Shown piece by piece: positions 42,562-54,308 of a stretch of DNA of 64,000 nucleotides. Within the stretch, counting starts at the first letter, position 1; every line of letters starts with the position of its first letter. The notes beneath the pieces were generated by a model. That model had not been told where the DNA came from and made no database searches. It worked only from the letters and a program-made list of their open reading frames with translations. This DNA comes from Carex sylvatica (Eukaryota; Streptophyta; Magnoliopsida; Poales; Cyperaceae): the NCBI GenBank assembly GCA_964058845.1, contig CAXKVR010000213.1, positions 45,710 through 109,709 on the forward strand, in the 5' to 3' direction. The translations under genes and the position numbers were made by a program.

Positions 42562-43420
42562 TGTCACACTCCGAGACAACCCACCACGTATTTACACGTA
42601 AGGTGTGTGCACATCATATACATTATCAATAATATCTCATGCAACTTGTCTTAAATCAAACAAAGTCTTTTAACACCACCATTAGATCAAGCACATACCA
42701 TATATTTTACATGAGTTCAAGACAAACATGGCAAACAAACCGATAATTGCCATGTCAGTTAATGTATCCACTTTCAAAGAGAGAATTAAAGTTTAACTAA
42801 ACAAAAAATGAAAAGATACTTGAGTCGTATGCTCATTAACTTCTTGATCCGCATCCCTTCTATTTGTGCTCCTCGTCGGCTTCATCATTTCTTAGAACCC
42901 ACATAAAAGTGGAATGGGTGAGAGATCAAACAGTCTCTCAGTACGAGATTCAGTTTTAGTTCCGGAGTTTGTCAAATTATCTTATTAACACAAAAATAAT
43001 ATTAAAATTATATCCTCACATGCTATATAACTAATGCATATTTAAAAAACACACACACACACAAGCACACACACTTCTTTAGTTATTTTTCATGTTTTTA
43101 ACTGTCTCACCAGGGAGACTTAAACCCCACTAGATCTTGGTTGTACCACTAGACGGGGACTCGAACCACCACTAGATCTTTTTTGCCTCACTAGGGGGAC
43201 TCGAACCACCCTAGCTATTGGCGTCTCACTAGGGGGACTCGAACCACCACTAGTTCAACTGTCTCACTCAACGGAGACTCGAACCACCGCAAGATATTGA
43301 CCTGTGACGAAAAGTCCAACCAATGCCACGTTAACGAGGGGTCTAGTCGGATACTAGACCCAATGTATACATTCCAACATGCGTTCAACGCATATTGGCC
43401 CCTTTGCTTTAACTTATTCA
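42562..43420 (+). mobile_element. LTR-like repeat, copy 2
   Basis: This starts TGTCACACTCCGAGACAACC and shares CCACGTATTTACACGTAAG, CATATACATTATCAATAAT and GGGTGAGAGATCAAAC with the minus-strand copy at 16210-16895, in the same order. It also ends in a minisatellite. It is probably a solo or truncated gypsy-type LTR. The right boundary is not defined, and CGTTGCCACGCTCATTTCG-like repeats continue to about 43630. Confidence 0.5.
43108..43302 (+). repeat. 38-42-bp minisatellite, five units
   Basis: Units starting at 43108, 43147, 43189, 43227 and 43265 share CACTAGGGGGACTCGAACCA and a variable tail. The spacing is 39, 42, 38 and 38 bp. It occupies the same position in this repeat as the 33-bp array of copy 1, but with a different unit. 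Confidence 0.85.
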
Positions 43421-44479
43421 TTACTTTCCACGTTCGTTTCGTTTAATCACACAAAGGTTATACTCAACACAACACATCTTATGAGTCCGTTGATCAATCG
43501 AATAATCGTATAGCGTTGCCACGCTCATTTCGTTTTGTACCCAGAACAGACGATAAAAAGTTCAAAGTAATTATAGCGTTGCCACTCGTGACGTACACCA
43601 TCTGTGCGAAAGGACATTCGATGGTAAAGGAGCGATGAAAAAAAATATTTTTTATAGTAGTGATTATATATTCTTTAATATGTCCTTATTAAAATCTAGT
43701 AAAACAGAAGGAAACGTCTAAATTGATGAGATTAAATCAAAGGTTTAAATGGTGTTTATCGCGTCATATATAATGGAATGGCTAAAAAAAGACGCTATGT
43801 CCATATAGCGCCATTACTTTTATGATTCAAAAATACTAATACATCGCCATCGTGTAATACAATAAGGTTAATAGTTAAAATAATCATTGTCATTGTTAGG
43901 TGATCTTTCCTTGTAAATAAAAACATGTAATACATCGCCGTCGTGTGCGAGGTAGAAAGTTAAGTTATGCTTACGATACCTTTTCTACGAGTAGTTAATT
44001 GTTATTTATTGCTAATTAACTCGGAGAGAAGGAAAGCTTGAGATGTGACGGGATCCAATCTAACTTTCATTGATCTCTTAATCTATTTATCATCAATCTA
44101 GTCTCCTATCATCTAATAATAATAAAATCAGAGGATATTACGTCATCTTGAGAAAAGTTGGGTAAAAGGTCAGACCAGTCAATGATCACATGTTTGTTTC
44201 AAGTGTTCTCGCGTGTGTGTGTTTTTTTGGGGCTTTTGCTGCGCTAACTCGGTGAAGTACTCGGTTACGTACGTATACTTTTTGTTCTAAACTACCAACT
44301 CTCTGCATGTACGTATGTATACCTATGTATATCTATCTGTTGCCTGTTGCGACTTGAGAGGACAAATTTTAACTGCGGTTTTTGTCAAGTTTGTTTTGTT
44401 AAGATTTTTTTTTTCTTTTTAGTATGATGATGTGATCTTTTAACTTTTTAAATGTTATTTTTGAGAGACCGATCTATAT
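43421..44479. other. AT-rich intergenic DNA, transposon debris
   Basis: TATAGCGTTGCCAC is repeated at 43509 and 43573, and ATACATCGCC(A/G)TCGTGT at 43850 and 43932. A GACGCTATGTCCATATAGCG palindrome lies near 43791. No gene. Confidence 0.35.
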
Positions 44480-44840
44480 GGTATTATGCATAGTACATAT
44501 TTGTCTATACTATAGATCAATATTTTTGTTTTTAGAATACTATCTATCTATCATAACTGATCAACAAGATCTCCATATGAAAGTGTACTTGCAGACTAAA
44601 ATTTAAATATTTTAAATATATTTTACTATTTCTTTTAGATAAATAGAAAATTACTATTTTTTGAATGAACTACAATCTTTAGATCCACCGATTTTCTATC
44701 CATCTAATAAAATAATAAGAAAATATAAGAAAATATAAAATTTGATGTACAATATATGTACATTTTTATATGGAGATTATTTTGAACAATTCAGATCGAT
44801 TTAATTTAAAAATAAAAATAAACTCATTTTTAAATAAATT
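44480..44840. mobile_element. Decayed palindromic Mutator-type MITE
   Basis: The inner arms ATTTTACTATTTCTTTTAGA and TAATAAAATAATAAG, with TTTTCTATCC around a centre near 44675, are the diverged version of the core shared by the 24.9-30.5-kb elements. CAAGATCTCCATATGAAAGT and its inverted partner ATGGAGATTATTTTGAACA extend the arms. Termini cannot be fixed. Confidence 0.5.
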
Positions 44841-46512
44841 TTGAACCTACAATTTCTTACATAAATGATAATGTATTGATGAATAGGATAGTAATATAAA
44901 GGTATATTATATAGAGTTTGGCTAGTATAACATTAGTGTAATTTCAACCTATATAACACTAATTCTAAAACCTATGAAATCGACTTCAAACTGTAAATCC
45001 AAACCGTTCAAACCGATCTACTTCATTAGTTGTGCGTTTACATGCAAGATTTATAACTTTTCGAATTTATTTAGTATTAGGTCAAACGGTCATATGTGAG
45101 TTTTTAAGTTAATTTTAATACATTAATTTTTTAATATTTTTACCGCTTGATTTGATACTAAAATAACTCGAAAATATAAAAAATTTATATGTAAACGCAT
45201 CACACATAATGTAAATTGGTTTGAACGGTTTGAATTAGTCATTCGAAGTCGATTTGATAGGTTTTAAAATTGATGTTATATAGGTTGAAATGACACTCAC
45301 TAGTGGAAAAACAGGAATCAGGATCGGCCTATCTGGATCGGCTATATGAAACAACCGATACTAATATCTATCTGGATCGGTTCTTTGAACAAAACCGATC
45401 CAAATAGTTAATCAGATCGATTTTTATAAACAACTGATCCTGATAGTTGAACTATCAGGATCGGTTTTCGGTTTTTTATAAACAACCGATCCTGATAGTG
45501 CATATGAAAAGTTAATTCAGTCCCATTTTTGTCAGAATTTTGTTTCTCTTCCTCTATCGCCTCTCTTAATTTGCGCAGCTGCTATTTCGCCCTACATTAC
45601 TTCAGCTATCTCAGCTCTCTTTTCTGAGGTACATTTGATCATCTCTTTTCTCATGTTTGTTATTACTAGTAGAGCACAATTTATTGGCTTTATGATTAAT
45701 TCGGTTCAAATCCTAAACCCTAAATTTTATATATATACAAGAAGTGAGTTATGATCCGGCCTGCTCAAAATCTAAACCTTATAGCCTTGATTTAGCTCTT
45801 TTGTTAGTTTCACAAGCTTTTAATTATAAGTTTGAATACCTAGCATCTTCTCATTTCAAGTTTTTTTTTATATGTGGAGACTTGGATGCACATGCATATA
45901 TATATATATGCATATATGCTATATATGAGCTAATATATGAGCTACATATGAGTTATTCTTTATATGTGGATATTTTCTTTATAAGTTTGAATACCTCTTC
46001 TTATTTCAAGATTTGCATGCACATGCTTTTGAGTTTGCTAAATATATGCTATATGAGCATTTTTTTTATTTCAAGTTGTAGGATATATAACATGCATGTT
46101 ATGTACATCTCTTAATTAGGTTCCGATCGATGGTTTAATTTTGTAGATTGGCTATCATTGAGATATTTGGTGCAGCGATATATTTTCATCTCACTGGATC
46201 CGTCATCCAAAAAAAGTTGTAAGTACAACATAGAACTCATGTTTAATTAGTTTTGTGTATTAATGTAGTTTTTTTTGTAAGAGATGTATTTATATTATTT
46301 AGGTATGTAGCTAGAGTACTGTCTTATGAGCCACAACCGCATTATTAATGCCTTTAGGTCATGATACCCATTCAAAATTAATCCATTAGGGATTAATTTT
46401 GAATAGTCTCCGTTTTGGGATTGCTCTCTGAATACTTTGTCTCATTTAGGATGTGGCCACATGTTAGTCGTGTTTTAGCATTTAAGAAAATTTCGGCAGC
46501 ATTTCCCCTTAG

Positions 46513-47703
46513 TTTCCCGAGATTTTCGGACGTGACCCTAGAAATCTTAAGCTTGGGCTGAGTGCAGATGGAATAAATCCGCACAGTAGCATGAGCAGCA
46601 AGCATAGCAGTTGGCCGGTTCTATTGTGCATTTATAATCTTCTGCCTTGGTTATGTATGAAACGCAAATACATCATGTTGACCTTGCTCATATCAGGACC
46701 CAAACAGCCCGGGAACGACATAGATGTATATCTAGTGCCATTGATCGATGATTCAAAAGAATTATGGCAACCCGGAGTGCAGATATTTGATGCATACAGC
46801 AATGAGAAATTCACTTTACGGGCCATGATTTTCTGCACCATTAATGATTTTCCGGCTTATGAAAATTTGTCGGGTTACAATGTCAAAGGAGAGAAAACAT
46901 GCCCTATTTGCCTGGACGATACAGTCGATGTGTGACTACCTAATTCCTCTAAAAATGTGTACATGGGTCATCATAGATTTCTTCTTGCCAACCATGCACA
47001 CCGAAAGAGAAATAAAGAATTCAATGGAAAGACCGAGAATACCAGAGTAAATTATCCGTTGACCGGTAAAGCTGTTTATTCGCGAGTGAACGATATCAAA
47101 GTTCAATTTCAGAAATTTAAAAAAATGGTGGTGAGAAAGAAAATGGCACCAAAAATTAGTTGGAAGAAGAGGTCAATATTATGGGATTTATCATATTGGC
47201 AGCACTTAGATGTTCGACACTGTCTCGATGTGATGCATGTGGTTAAAAATGTGTGTGATAGCCTAGTTGGAACATTATTGAATATTCCGGGTAAGACTAA
47301 GGATAGTATCAATGCTCGAAAAGACATGCAATTCCTGAACATACGGTCGGATCTACAACCAGCAAAGAAGGAAAGAGAAAATGAGAAATTTTGTACGTAT
47401 CTAAAACCCGCAATGCATACGCTGTCGAAAGCAGAGAAAAAAAGCTTATTGGAATGCCTTCATGGTGTCAAAGTTTCATCTGGATATTCTTCGAATATTA
47501 AAAACCTAGTTTCACTGGAAGATTTAAAATTGACAGGAATGAAGTCTCACGACTGTCATGTTTTAATGACACAACTTCTTCCTATTGTAATTCGGGGCAT
47601 ATTGCCAATGTGTGTTAGGCAGACCATCATGAAGCTTTGTTTTTTCTTTAATGTCATATGTTGCAAAGTAAGTGATCCTGATATGCTAGATGCTCTTTAC
47701 TAA
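46513..47703 (+). pseudogene. CACTA TNP2-type transposase fragment with one internal stop
   Basis: The frame opens after a TAG at 46510-46512 with FPEIFGRDPRN and SADGINPHSSMSSKHSSWPV. It continues WLCMKRKYIML, ISGPKQPGNDIDVYLVPLI, FTLRAMIFCTINDFPAYENL and KGEKTCPICLDDT, all signatures of the plant TNP2/Transposase_21 family. An in-frame TGA at 46933-46935 sits where the family has tryptophan (DVxLPNS). The same frame then goes on with NVYMGHHRFL, LDVRHCLDVMHVVKNVC, FLNIRSDLQP and MKSHDCHVLMTQLLPI, and ends at a TAA after DALY. The C-terminal third of the family and most of the N-terminus are missing. The remnant is non-functional. Confidence 0.92.
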
Positions 47704-48299
47704 CCGGTGAGGATAACAAGACAAGTCACACGCGCAACGATCATAATGAAGGAGAATGGATTGAAGTTCCCATTAGCAATAATCCCTAAATTTTTATTGG
47801 TATGTCAAAATATAAAAATATAAAAAATGTGATTTATTATTATTTAATATTGCTGACTTAACAAATTTTTATTTTTTCAGGATGCATTGAAACACTAGAC
47901 AATGAAAAGCATGCAAGTTATTCTTCAATGTTTCTTGTAGCTTATTTCTTTTCATGTTATATGTAAATTTATTAGCTTATTTTTTAATTTTTAATATTAC
48001 TATTTAGTAGAATTTATTAAAATAATTTCATAAAATAATTTTTAAGATGTAATTTCTAAGATAATATGTTTTCAGTGATCTTATTAAAATTACTTTCAAA
48101 AAATTATTTATAAATTAGATAGAATATAAGCTACAAAAATATCATTTTAATTTTTATTTTTTTTATTTTTACAAAATAAACATCCTGAATTTAATTTCTA
48201 CAAAAGTTATTTAAAAAAATTCATACACATACACATTCTGATTTTAATTTTTAAAAAAAATATACACATACAAAAATATAACCACACATATAAAACTCT

Positions 48300-48860
48300 A
48301 CACTATCTGGATCGGTTCCTAGCTTCAAAACCGATCCAGATAGTGTATTTCTTAAAAATTTCTTATAAATTTTTTAAAAATAAATTACTTATTTAAAATT
48401 ATTTTATAAATTATTTTAATAAATTATTTTATAAATTATTTTAATAAATTATTTTATAAATTATTTTAATAAGAAATGTTAAACAAAATTACTTCCTAAA
48501 AATTATTCTGTCTTACAAATTATTTCTAAAAAAATGTTTTTTTTTATTAATTATCTTGTTAAATGTAAGCTACAAAAATTTGTAACATCAAATAAGTTTT
48601 TAAAAAACATGATATTTATTTAGTTTTGATATTTTCAAACCAATAAAAATAATAATATAATTTATAAGAATTTATGATTAAAATAATTTATAAAAATTCA
48701 TAAACATACAAATTCTGATTTTAATATTTTAAAAAATCATACACATACACTATCTGGATCGGTTCTTAAGCTAGGAACCGATCCTGTTGTTTATTCATTT
48801 AAAAAAATTAAAAAAGGTATCTGGATCGGTTCTTAAGCTAGGAACCGATCCAGATAGTGT
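48300..48860. repeat. Internal CACTA palindromic motifs
   Basis: Hairpin units such as TATCTGGATCGGTTCTTAAG with its complement AGGAACCGATCCAGATAG occur at about 48302-48343, 48749-48785 and 48819-48859. They are in the middle of the element rather than at its ends. They precede the leader of the TNPA-like gene and may be its promoter or the trace of a nested element end. Confidence 0.75.
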
Positions 48861-49637
48861 TAGGGTATACAAAATCGTGCCTCACTTAACTGAAATTTCA
48901 AATCTTCTCTCCTCCACTGTGACCCTTCCTCTCCTCAAACCCCTCTCTCAAAGCCGAAATTTCAAATCTTCTCTCCTCCACCGTGACCCTTCCTCTCCTC
49001 AAACCCCTCTCTCAAAGCTCTCACCTCCGTGACCTCTCCTCCTCCGCCGTGTCTCTTTCTCCGTTAAATGAAAGCTCTCTTTTCCGCTCCTCCCTCTCCG
49101 TCGGCTCGTTGGCTCCGCCTCCCTCTCAAATTCGGGTAGACTCATTTCTCTAATTTCAAATTATTAGAAATTGTTCAAAATTGTTACAAATTATTAGCAA
49201 TTGTTTAGAAAATATTAGAAATTATTACAAATTGTTAGAAATTATTTGAAATTCGAATTATTAGAAATTGTTAGAAATTCGAATTATTCGAAATTGTTAG
49301 AAATTTGGATTATTAGAAATTGTTAGAAATTGTTTCTTCTTGTAGCTAATTAGGTATTGCATATATATTTAACTTAGGTTTTTGGTTTCGGGTTGTTGTA
49401 GTTTGATTGAATTGTTGGTGTTCAACGATTGAATTGTTGGTATTCAATAGTTTCATTGATTGAAATGCAAATGTGAATTTATAGCTCGGTATATGCAAAT
49501 CTGAATATTTAGTTGCAAATCTATATACAAATGTGAATTTGAAATGGCATATGCATGAGTAATAGGAATGGTTTCTTATATAATATTGGCATAAATATGT
49601 TTAAATTGTAAGTTTCTTTTTTGAATGATAAGTAGAT

Positions 49638-51270
49638 ATGGAAGGTGATAGTGAGATAACCTCGGCTAAGAAACGAGGAAGAGGGCCTAACAAAATTAAG
49701 GAGAAGTTTAACGAGAAAGGCAAAAAGTTGGAACTTGATAAATTTTACAGGCCGGTTGTTACTCGAGATACGACGAGCTTTGCAACGGAATTTGGGATAT
49801 TGAAAAGAAGGAATGTTTCTCTAAGGTTCCAACAATGAAAAGATGTTCCAGATGAGAAAAAACAAATAATATGGGAAATACTTAAGGTAAACAAATTTTG
49901 GTACTAATTTCACAAGATTTCATTTGATATTAACTAACTCAAAATTTTTTATTTCTATTTGTTTGTAAGATGGACTAGGGCATAGTCGACAACGAAGAGG
50001 TGCAGAAATATTATTATCAGAAAATGGCTACTTATCACCGGAAGTGGCGAACTGAAATGACTAAAGTGTGGCGCAAGGGTGAGACGCCCGATTTTGGTAA
50101 GCTCTAGATTGAAGAACAAGACTGGGAAGAATTTTACAAGTACCGAGAGACGGAGAAATTTGATGTATGATAGTTACTATGGACCACCTACCTTATCTAT
50201 AATTAATTAAGAATTCAAATATTTTTATAACTGAGGCTAATTGTTTCTTTGTTCAAATTGTAGGATGCCAGCCAGACTGGAAAGGCGAATCAGGCCCACA
50301 ACGAGTATTCGCATTTCTTAGGATACAGAGGTTATAATGGTGAGGGTTTTCAGAGTAGACTCAGAGATGCAATGCAGACGATTGCAAACGAGAAAGTATC
50401 TAGTGATCCGTCTTCCCAAGGGTCAACTAGTACTGCATTGACACCAGAGGAGTTTGTTGATTTATCGGTTGAGCATAGGCACGTCACATGGAAACTAGCA
50501 AGACAGAAGCTCTCAGACGAGACCAAGGAACGCTTTTATCCAGAAACATACTTACCAGTCATCAACAGAATTGTTAGTATTTAGATATTGTCATTCATTG
50601 AAACCTCAACTTTAATTTATTTTGTTATAACATTTATGTTGTCATTTCAGGAAGAACAAGAAATGGCTTTTAAACAAGGCCAGTTGGCCGTCGTACGATA
50701 CGATTATGTTCTAGAAAAATCTCTGCCAAATCGGGAACATCCCGGAAGGGTGAGAGGAGTGGGAGGTCTGATTCCAATTACAATAACATTCGGTAAGAGC
50801 TCGATAAGGAGGAGACACACTACTACTTACTCGAGATCCGTAGAAGAATTTGATGCGAGAGTGGATCAAAGAGTGGAGGAGAGAGTAAGAGGAATGGAGG
50901 AGAGATTGCGGCAAAAAATGAAAGAAGAAATGAAAGCTGAGTTTGCAATGATGCTTCAGCAGACAATGGGCCAACAAGAAAAGACGTATAACCCAACAGT
51001 CATTCAGAGCAGCTGCCAGTCAGTCAAACCATCTGCAAATCTTTCCGAGTTTACTGAGGTAATGCAAATTCAGATTTGAATCAGTAGGCCTATGCTTTAA
51101 TTTCATACATATTTAGATTTTATTCGAGTAAATACATGTATTTGTACAGGAGGCAGAACTAAGCTGCAGACTCCAGGTGAATGTAGGTGGGAATACTCTT
51201 GTAGTGGCCTTAGGGACAATTCATGTTCTAGTTATACAAGGTGGAACAATTCACGGTTTGTAAATATCTC
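49638..51270 (+). pseudogene. CACTA TNPA-like (plant transposase, Ptta/En/Spm) gene remnant
   Basis: Exons read as 49638-49886, 49980-50164, 50264-50572, 50651-51058 and from 51150. Introns begin with GT and end with AG. The product begins MEGDSEITSAKKRGRGPNK. It has the family landmarks KDVPDEKKQIIWEILK, KMATYHRKWRTEM, DWEEFYKYRETEKFD, ALTPEEFVDLSVEHRHVTWK and NREHPGRVRGVGGLIPI. A charged coiled-coil-like stretch follows (RVDQRVEERVRGMEERLRQK). Stops interrupt it at 49836-49838 (TGA where WKDVP is usual), 49986-49988 (TAG) and 50105-50107 (TAG). Known function in the family: binding the subterminal repeats. This copy cannot be translated in full. Confidence 0.85.
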
Positions 51271-51491
51271 TCGTAAGTACTGATTGTTCAATTTGTTCAT
51301 ATTTCAACAGTGCCTTCACCAGGGAAATGGTACTTCTTTAACAGCTCATAACGATTGCAAGGTAATAGTTTCTATTGAGATATGATTATAGGGACCTAGA
51401 TGCAAAAATTTGTGAATTTCTAGACATATAAACCATTGGTATGCTCATTAACATACATTTTATTTTTTTCAAACTTGTTATATACTGCCCA

Positions 51492-51797
51492 CAACAACTA
51501 GTCGGCTGGGAATGTGCATATTATGTCATGTTGCTCATGCAAGACATAATAAGCGAACACCTCGATTCTTTTCCGAACTTAAGGGTATATATGTATTTAT
51601 ATATTTTTCAAAAGTAATGATGAATTGTTGCTTCAAATATAATAAAATATAAAATTAATTGTGCATGCTCTTCTATCTTTTTAAAAATGCAGGATATTCC
51701 CGTTAAACATAATGTACAACGCTTGGGCGACTTTCGGAAAATGTGGGTTAAATTTTTTTTACATGAGGTTAGGCCGAGAAGAAGTACAATATTGTAG
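51492..51797 (+). pseudogene. Ulp1/C48-type cysteine protease C-terminal fragment in the CACTA element
   Basis: A block at 51492-51594 reads QQLVGWECAYYVMLLMQDI and ISEHLDSFPNL. A GTATAT donor follows, and a second block (51693-51797) reads DIPVKHNVQRLGDFRKMWVK to a TAG. The ECxYYVM motif with the catalytic cysteine (codon 51513-51515) is that of Ulp1-like SUMO proteases often found fused in plant transposons. The His and Asp parts of the active site are not present, so only the C-terminal tip remains. Confidence 0.6.
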
Positions 51798-52582
51798 GAT
51801 GTATGTAATTTTAATTTGCATGAACATGAACTTTTTGTAATAATTTAGGATGTGTATGATACTTAATTTAGGATGTGTATGTGATAGCTAATTTAGGATG
51901 TGTATGTGTATGAAACATAATTTTAGGATGTGTGACATTTCATTCCGAATTTGTGATAATTTAGCAAGTATTTTAGCCAGCAAAATATGGAAGCTGGTTA
52001 TTTAATAAAATATATTTTTTGATTCAATTTGACTATCTGGATTAGTTTGTAGCTAGGAACCGATCCAGATAGTCAATAATCAGGCTCGGTTTTAAATAGA
52101 ACCGATCCTAATAGTAATTTTCTCAATTTAAAAAATTAAAAACTAATTAAAAATAACTATTTGGATCAGTTCTATTTAAAACCGATCCATATTATTTACT
52201 ATCTGGATTGGTTCTTTAATAGTGAACCGATCCAGATAGAGACTATCAGGATTGGTTGTTTAAAAAACTGATCCAGATAACTGACTATCTGGATCGGTTC
52301 TTAAGCTAGGAACCGATCCAGATAGTCAGTTATCTGGATCAGTTGTTTAAACAACCGATCTTGATAGTCTCTATCTGGATCAGTTCACTATTAAAGAACC
52401 GATCCAGATAGTGCCTAACTGGATCAGTTGTTTAAACAACCGATCTTGATAGTCTCTATTTGGATCGATTATTTAACCGATCCAGATTATTGTAGTATCT
52501 GTATCACCTTCATCAGGATCGGTTGTATTCCGATACTAATATGCGTATATAACCGATCCTGATTCGTTATTTTCCACTAGTG
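51798..52582. repeat. CACTA 3' subterminal repeat array
   Basis: At least ten alternating TATCTGGATCGGTT and AACCGATCCAGATAG motifs lie between 52020 and 52570. Several are arranged as perfect hairpins separated by AAGCTAGG or TTAAACAA loops. They are the binding sites expected for a TNPA-like protein. Confidence 0.85.
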
Positions 52583-52850
52583 ACTGATGTTATACTAGCC
52601 AAACTCTATTATATACCTATAATTATTCTATCAAATTGATGATTTTCATTGGTCAAAATCCAATTATTTTCGAGAGCAAAAGCAAGACAGTTTAATAAGA
52701 ATTTTTGATACTTTTTGTTTTCAAAAAGATTTTTCTATGCTATTTTTTAGAAAGACATATAATTTTTTCAATTTATTTGAAACTTGAAAACATATAATAT
52801 AATTTTTTGAGTTTATATTAAACTACAAACTAGTTTTCAATTTGTTAAAA

Positions 52851-53227
52851 GAGGAGGGATCGGATGACACTCTTTTTTGGTGACATCGAATGACACCGTT
52901 CATTTTTAAAGTCCAAACGATCGATTCAAACTGTTCAACTTGATGGATATGTTAAAATGTACTTGTAGATCAAATTTTATATTTTTCGGAATTTTTTTAC
53001 TATTTATTCAGATGGATACAAAATTCAACGGTCTGAATATAGCGATTTTGTTAAATACTTAATAAATAGTAAAACAATTCCGAAAAATGTAAAATTTGAC
53101 CTGCAAGCACATTTTAACATATCCATCAAATTGAACGGTTTGGATCGATCGTTTAGACTTTAAAAACTTAAAAAATAGACGGTATCATCCGATGTCACCA
53201 AAAAAGAGTGTCATCCGATCCCTCCTC
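52851..53227. mobile_element. Palindromic Mutator-type MITE with clean 9-bp duplication
   Basis: This 377-bp foldback starts GAGGAGGGATCGGATGACAC and ends GTGTCATCCGATCCCTCCTC, a perfect terminal match. Perfect 9-bp duplications TTGTTAAAA (52842-52850, 53228-53236) flank it. The arms contain the shared core (CAAATTTTATATTTTTCGG, TTTACTATTTATTCAG), tying the whole palindromic set to the Mutator superfamily. Confidence 0.93.
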
Positions 53228-53236
53228 TTGTTAAAA

Positions 53237-54308
53237 AGTTATTTATGTGTAAACCTTTACAAGTAGCTAGTATGATGTAGCAAAATATCTAGAAGATTCA
53301 TGATGCTTTCAGGACGAGGGTATATATTTTGTAAATATATCTAGATCTATACTTTAGCATTAATTGTCACAAAATTAGACAAGTATATAAAAGTAAGATG
53401 GAAAATTTGTATGTAAATCCAATTATAGAAAGAATAAAATAAAATTTTGAAAGTGTCCTTTCGTACCTTTCCTCAACAGAATCAACTCAAATTAAACTTC
53501 ATATATACAGAACTAAACATTATTAAGCCTAATTAATCCCACCACGATATTCTAAAGGTTATATCAAAGTCGTAAGTTAAATAATAAAAAAAAACAATAG
53601 TCATGACTAGTAGTAGCTCGGTGCATGGTCGGTCAATATTCTTTTGTCTCCGTCTCACTAAAACCAATTATAAGAATTTGAGCACCAAAATATATAACTA
53701 ATAAAGACACTACTTGATTTGTTTCATGAATAAGTAGTAAAAAAACGACTATATCAAGAAATTAAGGACCCATATCGCGCGACAAACAGCTGCATGCCAA
53801 CGAACTAATATTAAGCTTGTGGCATTTAGCAGACCCAAGTCGGCCTAGCTATATATTTGCGTTCGACCTACCATATATATACATCAACTTTTGAAACGGG
53901 GACAACTAATTAATCAGAAGCTATGTGTCATTACACTCTGCTAATAAATGACACAAAAGTAGTGAGAACTAATTTGCAATATAACAGTCTTGAATTAATG
54001 CATGTATATACTTAAAGAGTACACTTTTTTGCCTTATCTTATGACTTGGCGACATGGCAAAAAGTTAAATATTTCTAAATTTCTAATAGCATGCAAAGCG
54101 GAGAAGGTAAAAAAATTGCACAAGAATAGAAGTGCATGCGTTGCACCAATTATAGACTTAGAAGAAGCACACATGTTTTTTTTGTACGTGTTACTTATTA
54201 TAGAAGCTAAATTTAAGAGCAAAAGAAACTGAAGACAATGTGAACTGCTAGCTGCCATGCACCGACAATTATATAAACTTGCCAAAAGTTGCAAATTTCT
54301 GATACGGC
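53237..54308. other. Intergenic, nothing recognised
   Basis: AT-rich. The overlapping 76- and 103-codon frames at 54002-54345 show no known domain. Confidence 0.45.

Larger units (their letters stand above)
45298..52582 (+). mobile_element. En/Spm (CACTA) transposon, 7.3 kb, degenerate
   Basis: The terminal inverted repeat CACTAGTGGAAAA matches TTTTCCACTAGTG at the right end. A 3-bp duplication ACT flanks it (45295-45297 and 52583-52585), confirmed by the uninterrupted inverted arm of the host element. Subterminal arrays of CTATCTGGATCGGTT / AACCGATCCAGATAG lie at both ends (about 45310-45500 and 52020-52570) and also internally near 48300 and 48745-48860. Two coding blocks, TNP2-like and TNPA-like, run rightward. 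Both carry nonsense mutations, so the copy cannot supply its own transposase. Confidence 0.95.
44914..52606. mobile_element. Palindromic Mutator-type MITE split by the CACTA element
   Basis: The ends GAGTTTGGCTAGTATAAC (44914) and GTTATACTAGCCAAACTC (to 52606) are perfect inverted repeats. They are flanked by the 9-bp direct repeat TATTATATA (44905-44913 and 52607-52615). Removing the inserted CACTA element leaves a foldback of about 405 bp (44914-45297 plus 52586-52606). The 9-bp duplication identifies the superfamily as Mutator-like. Confidence 0.88.

Noticed and set aside
46393..46841. Minus-strand frames of 69-70 codons
   Set aside because: They are antisense to the TNP2-like transposase.
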